Shown here one piece after another: positions 1 through 10,975 of a stretch of DNA of 64,000 nucleotides. This DNA is from Strongylocentrotus purpuratus (lineage: Eukaryota; Echinodermata; Echinoidea; Camarodonta; Strongylocentrotidae): NCBI RefSeq assembly GCF_000002235.5, contig NW_022145604.1, positions 4,693,077 through 4,757,076 on the forward strand. Reading direction: 5' to 3'. A program made the translations under genes and the position numbers. The notes under the pieces were generated by a model, which saw only the letters and a list, made by a program, of their open reading frames with translations, searched no databases and was not told the origin of the DNA. Positions within the stretch are counted from its first letter, which is position 1. Each line of letters opens with the position of its first letter.

Positions 1-98
1 CCACACAGCTATATCCTTTAATGAGGAGAATGATAAACACCTTTAGTGTTAGTCTAGCATTCAGTGTACAATCTAAATGTACAGCGCTACATCTTTAC

Positions 99-284
99 CT
101 GGGAATGAGTTGCAGAGTGGGTGTTAATCTGGTGTTGAATAGGGCTATGAGTTCACCGGTATTGCCCGTTTCCTTATTGCTTTTGAAGAGAACAGCCAAC
201 CTCTCTCCGGTGTTATCCCATACCATGTCTTGGATCAAACCACCAACCCTGTACAAGAAAGAGAGAGCAAGAGCGAGAGAGAGA

Positions 285-324
<40 letters not shown>

Positions 325-3300
325 TAAAGAGAGAGAGAGAGAGGGGGAGACAGACAGACGGTGACAGAGAGAGAAAAAGAGAGACAAAGACAGACCAGGA
401 GGGAGAAGTAAATCAGAAATCATCCATTTAGTGGCCTTTTAATAATAACAGGCAACACTCCAAGGCTTAAATATCAAACAAACGTGTATCACTTTAAAAT
501 CATGATACTACTTTTATGTTGTTAATATTTTTACAGGCTTACAGCATGTTATAATTGTATTAACTAGCTGAACATTCCCTAGCATCCACTTCGCAGTTTG
601 TGAGTCATCCCTGAGCATTGACAAAATATGGGTATCATCAGCGAGAATACACATAAGAACAGATTAACTCACTGATTTTGATTACCGGTAGTACAATTAT
701 AGGGTAAAAGAATTCATAATCACAAAAGACAGGCAATAGACATACAGAAAACAACATATTCATGGACGTATTTCAGCAACACCAGTTGTTAATTATTTTG
801 GTGTTTTGCTTGCACAAACATCCCCCCCCCCCTGACACTTCATACTTAATCACAAACAGGTGTTCCCACAAGAGAAATACTCGTTTTTCACCTCGTTCCA
901 TATATCTCATCCTTAATGAAGAGTTCCGAGACATCAGCACACTTGATGGCCGACTCGGCCCCGCCAGTCTTACTCCCGCTGTGGATGAAGTTCAGAGCGA
1001 AGATGGCTGGCTCATCCTCTGTACAGAACAGGAGGAACCGCCCGTCGGGGCTCCAGCAGGCGCTCTTGCATCGACCAGAGAGCTGCGTCCACTTCTCGCA
1101 CGTCCAGGTTCTTGTCTCCCAAACTCTAGAGGAAGACAGATTAAAGAATACAGACCAGGACCAATTAAAGGCTAAAGTCGTTGTTGTTGTTTTTATTTCT
1201 GAAATCAGATAAAATGTTGTACACAGTATACACAACTATACAAAAAGAAAAATTAATACATGTACATAGATAAAAATCGGAGGAAAGCCCAATTTAGCAA
1301 TGTTTATAGAACATTACCATTTTTTCTTTGGGGTCATTAAAGTCTGTCCAAACACCTAATTCTTTCAAATTTTCTAGCACTTCCTGAATACTTGTGAAGG
1401 AGAGGAGGCAAAAGCTTGGAGCTATCTGGTGAGTATCTCAGGAGGGCCAATTAGGAAGTGTGAATCAGGATTTTCCTTTTTCCTAAACAATATTCTTAAT
1501 CAACTTGCAAGAGAGATAATATCACCACCTTGTTTCACTATTTATTTCTTTAAAGTCTAGCCCATCAGTTAGTAGTCCAATCATTATCTTCTTCTTCTCC
1601 TTCTTCAAGATAATCTGCCTCCTTCAATACTGAAGATTCTTGCAGATGCCGTAGACTGACTGGGGTGTGCAGGTGGACCACTTCACCGGGGTTTCTCCCT
1701 ACTCTCCTCACTTCTGTCTTTTAATCTTCAGAAAATCCCAGTATGTTTACAGAATAATATTTTCCTTTCAACCAAGTTTTAGCTATTTCCTATATTTTCT
1801 CACTTCTGAACAAAGCTAAATAAGCTTCAATGCAGCGTGGGCAATAATTTTAAAGCCCAAGGATCTTATTCTGTCACATTTTCAAGTGCTTACCTGAATA
1901 CCTGTGAAGGAGAGGAGGCAAAGAGCTTGGAGCTATCTGGGGAGTACCTCAGCAGGGCCACGCCCCCTCCACTGGTCCTCTTCAAGGGCACACATGCTTC
2001 CCTGGGGACATCCCACACCTAGAATAAAAAAAGGAAATCGACCCCAGTTTAAGGTCATCTTGAGTTCTGGTTTAGTTGGGATTTGGGAAATGAAATTTCA
2101 AAAAATTAAACAAAACGTACACTGACTGTTCATTCCAATAACAATAAATATTTCAGGCCACCCATTGCCTAGGGAACCAAGTTGTCCCTGTCTTAAAGGC
2201 TGTTTGTACTAGTTTGGCTAGGAGGGATTAGACCATCCAGAGTGGTCACTGACAGATGGCTATCTCATCAACTCAGAAAAAGAGGATCATGGGGGACTCA
2301 TGGTCACTGATTAGGCATTGTTTTCTATATAGAGGGAGTAAGTAGCTACAAGTAATACAGTGGGGCTTTAAGTCTATGGGAAGAAGAGAATGTATTTAAT
2401 AGTCAATGGGTTCAAATGCAATTTCGTGTACATAATACAGATTGGCATTGAGTGAAGAAAGAGGAAATTGGATCTAGTCATCCCAAATGCACCTCAAGCA
2501 ATAGAACAGGCAGCTTCAGTGAAGGTGAGTTGTAGCAATATTACAATATTTTGATTACATTCTGTCGTTCCAAACCACAAATTACTGGAGTAGAAAGGAT
2601 TTAAAATTTAATTCACAGTATCCACAGTAACTTACCAGTATGGCTGTATCTCTTGGAGATGAAGAAACTAGAAGACGCCCTCTAGGGTCCCAACTTAGAC
2701 AGGTTATCGGTGCATGACCATTGTGGGAAAGAACTTGGGCTGCACTGGCAGTTGGCCTGTAAAACAAGCATAAATCACAACCAAATCAAATTGTGAGGTA
2801 AACTATTGAGCACCTTGTGACATATATTATGTTTGGAACCAAGCCACTAGTACAAGAAAAAGAGAAATTTTATTCTGTATTACTTTGAATTTCTACCAAA
2901 AGATGCAATTTTCAATATGAGAAGATTTTAAATTGCTCTCTGTAAAATGTTGTTTAAACAATCAACAATTCTGTATGTCATATATTTATAGAATTTACTG
3001 TACATTTATAAAATCAGGAATCCTTTTTTCAAATAAAAAGTATTGTTACATGGTACATAATGGCCCGAATTCACAAAGCAAGGTTTGAGCTCAGACCAAG
3101 GTTTGAGCTCAAACCTCCTTTTGTTTCGCCAAACCTCCTTTTGTTCTTTACAAACCAGGTTTGTAAAAAACGCGTAAAACGCGTCATATGACGTACGAAA
3201 ACCAAGGTTTGTCGACAAACCTCCTTTGTGAATTCGGGCCGATGGGTTGGAGTCTACATAAACTGTTTAGAGAATTTTGTACATATCAACTATCCATAGA

Positions 3301-6300
3301 ATTAACAGTATACCAATAATTCTAGATTCCAATAAACTTACCTGGTAGATAATGAGTTGGGGTCTATATGCCAGATGAGTATGCAACCACGACAACCGAC
3401 AGCCAATACCGTTGCAGACAGGGGTTTCCATGCCAGGCAAGACACACCCCGCTGTTGTCTGTGCTTCAGTGTTGGAACTACATCACTGGTAAGGGGGAGG
3501 GGGGAAATCAACCAACAATTACCCCTAGGAATGTGGACATTCTTCAAAACTAAACATTAATATATAAGCGAGACTTTAAAGCTTCTTTGAAGAGATGGTT
3601 CACCTGACATTATTAGATGGTGATGACTTAAAACCGATCACAAAAGAAGAGAGTTACTATAACTGTACGCCGACCTGCATTCAGAAATATATATGAACAT
3701 CCCAAAAATCGGTTCGAGAGGAACTCGCAATGACAGGTGTCATAACTGTAATATAGTGAATGAATAAAACAATGATGGAAAAGATAATAAATTATTAAAA
3801 CAAACACATACATGTAGATTGCAATACACACTGTGCTCATGCATCCAAAGGACAGTGATATTATCAGGAGAAGTACATAAAAAATAAAGAGGGAAAGAGA
3901 AGAAAAAAGAAATTGAGAGTCTTTCGTTGAAACCAGAGACAAAAATATATATATACCTTCCTGATATGAAGATTTTGATTGTGTTATCCTTCCATGCTAC
4001 AGCACACTTGTTGGTATGTTGGTGCCATGCAAACGCTCTGATCTCACTGTCCTGCCAATCCTTAGCTGCACTGAACTCATGGATCATCTCTTCAGGAGAG
4101 AGCTACAGAAAGAAAGTGAGAGAGAGAGAGGGTATTAATGACCATGAGCTGTATTTCATAACTCGACCTAATTTTGGAGATGAAATAATGGGGCGGGGGG
4201 GGGGGGGGGTGTGAAGAGAGTACATGTACATGGTCGCCATAATACAAATATTGATAACATAAACTGAAACATAAAGGGAGATCACAATAGGACTGAGAGA
4301 GAATGAAAAACAGAAAGAAAAAGACGGATAGAATGAGAGATAGAGAGAGAGAGAGAGAGCGAGATAGATTGTAGTTTGGTTCAATAACACTTAATTCAGA
4401 GCCCTAAAGATGACCAGATGAAAGAGCATAAAGAGCACACATATCTGAACACAGTCCATTTTTTTAAATAGTTTCCAGTTTACCACACCAGAAATTTTAA
4501 AGAGGAAAAAAGATAATAATACCGGTAATTAAAATTGTTTGAATTGGAAACACATTGAAAAGTTCATCACTATATTTCAAATTGCTATTCTACAAAACAT
4601 TAATAAGTTTAAAAATCATGTATTTTTAATTCAAAGTGGCATTTTTGTTCACATATACTGTGATCCCTGTCCATAGCATTCTGTCGGGACACAAAACTAT
4701 ACATTTGACCTGTTGAACAATAAAAGACAAAATACCAGTGTTGCCAATTTGAAGAAAGCTGATCAATTAACAAATCCTGTTCTGAACGAGTTGAAATACC
4801 TTACCATCAAGTGAGGATAGAGCGAGCCTCTGAATAAATTGACCATGGTCACAGTAGTAAGACATCCACAGGCAAGCGTGGTAACAGGCCAGGGAGCTAG
4901 TTAGGATGAAAGGAAAGGTAAAATGGTATGATGTCCAAGATTGAATTTCAAAATTGTGTAAAATATCTTATTGGACAATTTTTAAATTTAAAGACATAGG
5001 TTAAAGCTTGAGATGTAAAGCATAATGACAGCTGTGTATGAGGTTGTATGACACATGCTCCTGCAACCATTCCTCTGTGAAAAATCCTCAAGCTATCAAA
5101 TTCTTAATATCAATTGTCACCAACACAAATGTCGGATAGACAACTGTCGGTACCTTTTACACTTTATTATTAAAAGCTTTATACAGGAAGAAAAAGAAAA
5201 AGAAACCCAAATGAAACCAAAACAAAACAAAAGATACCCAAGGGGTCCCTTTACAAATAAATATCTTTAAAGTTTGAACATTGGAATAACCATCTTGGCC
5301 AAGGATTGTTTTCACATCTTGTTCATCTAATATTACACTAAATGAGGTAAATAAATTAGAGGATTGTTTAAATCTTGCTACTTTATCAACTAAAATCAAA
5401 CAACAAGAAAATTGTCTAAGGCCTTATAAATATTATGAATAAATACATAAAAATCACATATAAAAATACAACAGCAAGACATCCCCTTACCTGTCTCATT
5501 TTTGGAGAGTTCATCCAGCATCTCGGTCAGGCCATGAACCCTGCAGGTATACCAGGCTTGTTTCCATAGCGACACCTCATCCACGTGAGGCTGGAACGCC
5601 GACTGGGCTGCCTCATCTGACGCCAGAGAGCAGAGACTCTCGGTCGAGGTACTGATGCTGGGGTACTCAAAGCCCTAGGGATAATAATGGATAAAACATA
5701 AAAATAATATTTAGGACAAGATATTAAAGAGCATATCCAAAGTATTTTGTCTAATTAATAACTCACTACATTGAATTGTAACAGTCACCTAAAAATATGA
5801 TTTACGTACAGCGAGGATGTATAAAATAAGCCCCCCAAAACCCTTCACTCTGCATTCTACGGGATAACGGATTAGGAGTATGAGGAAAATGTAGAATAAT
5901 ATAAAACTGCGTACACATACCGGTACCCTAAGTCGAACTTGGGTTCTGTGCGGGCCCTTATTTATGCAGGGGCATACATGTGTGCCGAGTACAAGTAGTC
6001 TACCCACAAATCGCTTTTATGTCAATTGAGAGTGTACTTAGACTTGCAAATCTATATTTGAAGCTTATATTTTGAATAGAGTATTACCACATATAATTAC
6101 AAACGTACAGAACAAAATACTTTTTGGTGATTAGTACACTTTATTAAACCCAATGACTACCGGTACTGAATTCTTTCATTACTAAAAACTTTATAGTGAT
6201 ACAGGAACAAAAATGTAAAAAGAAGCAAAAAAAAAAGAAGCAAAACAAGCCTAATGAAATCAAAACAAAACAAAGTTTAAAAAAAAACATCCCAATGAAA

Positions 6301-6715
6301 ATTAGGGTCCATTAACAGATAACAATTTAAAAAACTTTGAAAGTCAAACTTTTGATTCTAATACAAAACCTTTACCTCCAAGAGTATCAGTTGTTCTGCT
6401 TTAGCCTTCATAAGCGATGAGCCCTGGCTTTACCTTTCTGATTCATAGGGTTACAACCGGGTCAAATGATAAACGCTGCAATCAAAAGTTAAACTTTCAA
6501 ATATATGTATCATCAAAACAGATGAACTTTAATGAAAAAGTTTTATATGTATGCCCCACATTTTTTATTAGCATCCTAACTCTACTTACAGCAATCCTTG
6601 GTGTGTAGTTCACAGGGGCATTCCTGGCCTGAATGGTGACCAAATCTCCATTCTCTTCACAAACTGTAATACAGCCTTCTGCAGGCGGGGGTGGTCCCTC
6701 AGCAAGTGAGCACAT
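99..6715 (-). CDS. AAAS: AAAS / aladin, WD-repeat nucleoporin (C-terminus off left edge)
   Basis: Aladin is a WD40 beta-propeller protein of the nuclear pore complex, anchored there in vertebrates by NDC1. Nine coding exons were found by matching spliced translation to the family: 6590-6715, 5491-5674, 4805-4896, 3957-4102, 3342-3485, 2636-2756, 1894-2018, 892-1125 and 99-248. All have GT-AG borders and consistent phase, giving 440 codons plus two bases. Diagnostic stretches: N-terminal [11 protein letters not shown], then [94 protein letters not shown] and [17 protein letters not shown]. The human protein has about 546 residues, so roughly the last 100 (end of the propeller and C-tail) lie left of the window. 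The start is the first ATG after an acceptor; its exon carries 16 nt of 5' UTR. Confidence 0.96.
277..376. repeat. GA/CT microsatellite next to AAAS exon 9 acceptor
   Basis: About 100 bases of nearly uninterrupted GA on the plus strand, with GACA interruptions near 350-390. Read on the AAAS strand it is a long CT tract running into CTTTCTTGTACAG, the 3' splice site of exon 9 (exon starts at 248). The apparent ORFs through it are poly-Arg/Glu or poly-Ser/Leu artefacts. Confidence 0.9.
1361..1456 (-). pseudogene. Degenerate duplicate of AAAS exon 7 inside intron 7
   Basis: About 70 bases near 1383-1456 repeat the plus-strand text of the 3' part of AAAS exon 7 (around 1893-1962) almost word for word: both run TGAATACnTGTGAAGGAG and continue through the serine/leucine codons. 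The copy has small indels and substitutions; one extra A shifts the frame, and the conserved CCACGCCCCC end is lost. The real exon is the 1894-2018 copy, which has intact splice sites and an open frame. This is a partial duplication about 510 bp downstream in the gene, apparently not used as an exon. Confidence 0.75.
2193..2371 (+). repeat. MITE family B, copy 1 (TTAA-flanked, internally deleted)
   Basis: Short non-autonomous element. It begins TTAAAGGC, has internal text CTGTACTAGTTTGGCTA-like and GGGATTAGACCATCCA, and ends TGGGGCTTTAA. Related copies lie at 14453-14648, 23082-23272 and 35487-35681. This copy lacks about 15 bases present in the others after CATCAACTCAG. It lies in AAAS intron 6. 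It has no coding capacity. Confidence 0.8.
3062..3240. repeat. MITE with 17-bp terminal inverted repeats
   Basis: A 179-bp element in AAAS intron 5. Its ends are inverted repeats GGCCCGAATTCACAAAG and CTTTGTGAATTCGGGCC. Inside are imperfect direct and inverted repeats of CAAACCTCCTTTTGT and AGGTTTGAGCTC. It has no ORF. The superfamily is unassigned because target-site duplication is not clear. Confidence 0.8.
4113..4131. repeat. GA/CT microsatellite next to AAAS exon 4 acceptor
   Basis: A short (GA)n run on the plus strand becomes a CT-rich tract on the gene strand, about 10 nt before the AG of exon 4. It appears to serve as the polypyrimidine tract. Confidence 0.7.
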
Positions 6716-6731
6716 GGTGACAGTCTCTCTT
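6590..6731 (-). other. AAAS: AAAS first coding exon with short 5' UTR and upstream 3' splice site
   Basis: On the minus strand a pyrimidine-rich tract ending CAACATTTCAG precedes 16 nt of leader and then ATG at 6715. The exon ends with a strong GTAAGT donor at 6589. The acceptor implies at least one non-coding 5' exon further right, probably in the 7.1-9.5 kb gap; I could not place it. The encoded 42 residues carry the conserved MCSL start and an acidic CEENGDLV stretch. An alternative small exon near 6371-6475 was tested and has in-frame stops, so I joined this exon directly to 5491-5674, which keeps phase 0. Confidence 0.8.
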
Positions 6732-6837
6732 CTGAAATGTTGTTTTGGGAAATAAGGAAAAATAACAATTCACTGAAATTCTTTTTTTTTCTTAAAAAAA
6801 AAGGACATTGACCGCTGAATTTAGCGAACGTTCAACA

Positions 6838-7058
6838 TAGCGATCAGAAGGTACGCATGTGCGGCAGTGGCGAAGAAAATATGAATATTCATGCTATCGA
6901 GCGCCGATCGCTCGAAATCGCTGAATATGCACGAGGTTGAGAAGGGCTTTGTTCGTTCGAGTCGTGCATATTCAGCAATTTCGAGCAATCGGCGCTCGAT
7001 AGCATGAATATTCATATTTTCTTCGCCACTGTCGCGCATGCGTACCTTCTCATCGCTA
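6838..7058. repeat. 221-bp fold-back (long inverted repeat) upstream of AAAS
   Basis: Two arms of about 98 bp (6838-6935 and 6961-7058) are near-perfect reverse complements, separated by about 25 bp. Key paired text: left TATGAATATTCATGCTATCG and GAAGGTACGCATG, right CGATAGCATGAATATTCATA and CATGCGTACCTTC. Only scattered mismatches are seen. It starts about 107 bp upstream of the AAAS exon carrying the ATG, so it lies in the promoter or a 5' intron. It is most like a fold-back MITE. A transcript across it would form a long hairpin. Confidence 0.9.
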
Positions 7059-9496
7059 TTTTGAATCAATGCTGTGACATGGAAGAATCGTTGGTGTAGC
7101 ACCCCGAATTAACCCTTTTTTCCCATCGAAGACTTCTTCAAATTATAGGCTACATTCAAGTGATTGGAGTTGAGCCCTGAGGAGTCGTGCACCCTATGAT
7201 GTAAAAATTGTAAGTACTCCTTTTGCAGATTTAACGATAATATCACCCAATCGGCTGTTTTACTAGCCCCCGTGAGAAACCAACAAAACCACCCGAAGCT
7301 CCGACGCCTGCGGCGCCGGTGTTGGAGCTTCCCGGAGCCGAGTTAGATCTACTCTAGACCAACATAACAACTTTTAACTCATGATCTTTATTTAAACATT
7401 TGATGAATATTTACTTCATTTTGGGTATGTTTTAGTGGGGTATCTCCACGCCGGAGTTACGGGTCAAATTTTGGAGAGGTTTCTGAACAAGCGCCCAATA
7501 CAAGGCAATACTATACACAATCACGGGCAGGTTAGGCAGACTGACGCCAAAACATACAAGTGGGACTGTACAACGGCAATTCTTCTAAATTCAAACCCCC
7601 AAACTGCTTCATTCTCAATCTCATTATGGAATTTCAAACTGTCAAAACGTTTAATCTGTCAAAAATGAACTCATATCTCTCTGGAAATGTGAAAATGAAA
7701 TAATATTACCTGTAATTTAGGATTAGAGAAAAAGGAGTCTAAATGGTTCGCATTCAACTTGGGCGCTGAAAAAATAAAGTTGCGGATTAATATTTGAATC
7801 CAAAATTATTAGCGCGTTTAAGAGTTATATAATGCGATAACTATTTATTTTTATCAATTATTTATCCAACAAAAATAATAAATATTATCGATTTTTGTAA
7901 TGGCTATAATGAATATATTTTTTTAATTCAAAACCACAATTGAATGTTAAAAGATATTAATTTGATAGTACATCTAGAATCAAATTGGCAGTATAATGCG
8001 ATTTGAAATATTGAGCTAAAATAGTCTGCACCATTTAATTTATTCGCCTTGTTCTTCATCATTAAATTTCAAATATATTGTAAAATTATAAAAAAGCAAA
8101 TTATGAATTAACATGAATTGTAAAAATGTATTTCTTTAAAGCAAATATTATTTTGGCTTATACAAATTCGAAAAACTTTTAATATAAACCATTTTAGTGA
8201 AAATAATAACCACAGCATATATCTGCTTTATTGTTTCCTTTTTTGCGATTGAGCAATTCGATAAACCAAAACAAAGTAGATTCTAGAGTCGAGCGCTGAT
8301 CCGGTAGTCCTTGTTGTAGTTGTACCAAACCAGAGCCAGAGAAAGGTGAACGATTTTTGCTTTTGGTCCCTCAAATTTAGTGTAGCACCTTACATGTTTA
8401 TGCTTGTTGTTATGAATATGGGAATTGAGAGTTAGACTGAAGTGAGTTGCGTCTGAATGTGTTCTGAGCTGACTGAGCTGAGCCGACTCTGCAGCTGAAG
8501 TGAATGATTAATGTCTGTGACTCTGAGTCTGATTCTGAATGTGTGTGGGATTCCCCAACTAAAGTCTAAAGTTCGACGTGTTAATTGTTCAACTGATTTT
8601 AATTTTAACACATCTTAGTTGTTTATTGGCTGCCTTAAAACAACTGAAGCCATGCCAGTGAGTACTGTGTCACATAGATTGTACTTTGAGTTGAGAATAA
8701 AAATAGCATGAATATAAATGATAGAAATTTAGAATTTGATGGGATGCCGGATGGGAGGAAGAGAAGGAAAGGAAGAAGATTTAAGAGGGAGTAATACTAA
8801 TAGCCTAGGAATAGTAGGAGCAAAATAAAGAGGAGCTGGATGCAGCGGCTGCATGAATGCTGACACAATTCGGTAAAGCATGTAGGCTAGGCCTAGAGGA
8901 TCTATACTGTACAAACTGTTGTTGGCATTGCGCAGCCTTAGCTCCCCTTTACTGGTCTATCATGTTGTTGAACTTGACTTTTACTTGTTTTATTGATAAT
9001 TATCCCTTTATTCACTCTACTGTTTCCTTTACATGTACCTATGTTTTATTCTGTATGTTTTCCTTTAATTGATACAGGTCTAATGCTTAATTTGTTTTGT
9101 TTTGTAATTGCATCATTGAACATTGTTGTTCCTAAATTTCTTTTCTTGTTCTGTTTGTTTTCCCTTGTCTATTTTTATTTATTTTTCTCTCTTTTCAGTT
9201 AAGGATTTTTTGTGTGTTCCTGCTGATAATGTTCTTCAACTCTGTTCTTCTATTTCTGCAGATTAATTCCTAGTTAAAAGATGGTTACTCTGGTACTAGT
9301 GAAACAACTACCAGTACTAATTTTTTTCTCTTAAATTGGTTTCTTGTTAGTCATTAGTAGGCCTACACCTACAGTCAGCGTATAAGTATCAGGTACATGT
9401 AGGTAGATCTGTTTTGAACTAGTAAGACGTCTGCTAAAATATAATTCACACCTTATGCTAGTTTCTAACACGGTATATTTTTATATTTGTGTACAG
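7059..9496. other. AAAS-ATG9 head-to-head intergenic / 5' region
   Basis: No convincing coding region. The AAAS and ATG9 start codons are about 3.0 kb apart in divergent orientation, so the promoters must lie here. The 7.3 kb part is locally GC-richer (GGCGCCGG near 7312) and 7.8-8.25 kb is very AT-rich. A possible non-coding ATG9 exon ends at the GTGAAC donor at 8347, after CCAGAGCCAGAGAAAG. A good 3' splice site (TTTTTATATTTGTGTACAG) ends at 9496, so the ATG9 start exon may begin at 9497. None of these UTR exons can be proven from sequence alone. Confidence 0.45.
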
Positions 9497-9695
9497 TGAT
9501 CCACCTATTAAACTGCAGCTCAAAACTAGAGGAATGATCAACCGGATCTACAAGCGTTGTGCTGGCTTCATGAAGCGAATAATCTGAGTCATACATGTAC
9601 GTGTACGTGGCCGATCATATATATGTACAGCAAGACAAGCAAAGAGGCTTCAATTTTGAGTGACAGAAGAAAACCTTAGGAGACCTAGCTCCGTG

Positions 9696-10975
9696 ATGGC
9701 TGCCCTTCAAACAGAGTATCGACGATTGGAGACAGTAGAGGATGATCCGCCAGAGGACCAAGACGTCATGCTGCATGTTGTTCACGATTCTGGAAGAGGT
9801 GATTTACCCAAATGAACTTTTTTTTTTAAATTTTATTTTTAGAAACGTTATTCCACAATGTCAAGCTTCAGAATTCACTCACATTAGGGGAAAAGAGCTT
9901 CTTTAGTTTAGTTTAGAAATACATGTATGATATATAATTTTTAGCTGTTTTTTGGTTGTTTGTTTAAAGATATACAGTATTAAACTTTCTATTGAATTCA
10001 GATAGATGCATGGCACTTAAAAAATTAGTGAACTTTAAGGTTGTAACAGGTTCAGTTTACATGGCAATAATGTGTCTTTATGAATTTAAGTCACTTGATT
10101 TGAATCAGATGTAGCCTTGGTGCATTGTAAATATGTGTATATCTGTTGAGTTTTTATAACACTTGTTTGAGATCAAACATATACAGTTGTAATTAATCTC
10201 TCTTTCTCTCTCTCTCTCTCTTATCACCACAGCACGCTGGAATCACATAGAGAATCTAGATGAATTCTTCACAAGAATATCCTTTGCAAGAATTTTGTTT
10301 GTTTGAAGGGAAATGTAGACATTTATCTGAATTCATAGAGTTTTACAATTCAGCAGTTCACAATGTGAATTTAGTCCAGTATAATGACTTTGATGACAGA
10401 TGACTGATGTTTAGTTGTGGAATGCACTTTTGTTTAAATCTGTAATTCACAGTTTTGGACAAGCTGTAGGCAAGACCATACATAATATTTATCCTTATTT
10501 TTAAAATCCTAAAACATTTAAAAGACTGCAGGCAAATTACTTTGTATCTCTCCTATTTATTGGGTTTCTAAGAAAATAATTTATTTTTCATAAATGTTAA
10601 ATAAACATGAAGGAAAAAGTGGAGTTTGATCTTTGAAAGTTGGACTGTACATATAGATATACAACATATACTGTATGTGTACTTACATTTTTTTGGTAGC
10701 TAAATACATAAATTTCTTGTTTTTTCTTGTTGTCGCATGGTAGCATTACCAGCGAGTTCCAAGATTTTGGCAATCAGGTACTCTTGGCCGCCGACCCTCT
10801 ACAAATACATATATATGTTTGTGTAGCGGATTATGGGCATTTGTTACCATAGTATATCTTTCATAAATACATTCCAAATATATCTATTAATCCTTGACGG
10901 TATTATTCACGTCTATCATTATCATCAGAAGCATGGGTACCTGTGTATGATGCTTGCCCAACTGCTGGAACTAGT
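9696..10975 (+). other. ATG9: ATG9 exons 1-3: cytosolic N-terminus
   Basis: Exon 1 (9696-9798, ends phase 1) encodes MAALQTEYRRLETVEDD and an acidic stretch. Exon 2 (10233-10276, ends phase 0) encodes RWNHIENLDEFFTR, the most conserved N-terminal motif of the family. Exon 3 (10911-10975, ends phase 2) encodes VYHYHQKHGYLCMMLAQLLE, leading to the first membrane helix. Exon 2 is preceded by a TC microsatellite (10199-10221) that provides the polypyrimidine tract. The junction of exons 2 and 3 uses the AT-AC intron described separately. Confidence 0.95.

Noticed and set aside
6371..6475. Candidate extra AAAS exon between TTGATTGCAG and GTAAAG
   Set aside because: Its frame from the phase-0 donor hits TGA after ten codons. 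Joining exon 6590-6715 directly to 5491-5674 works.
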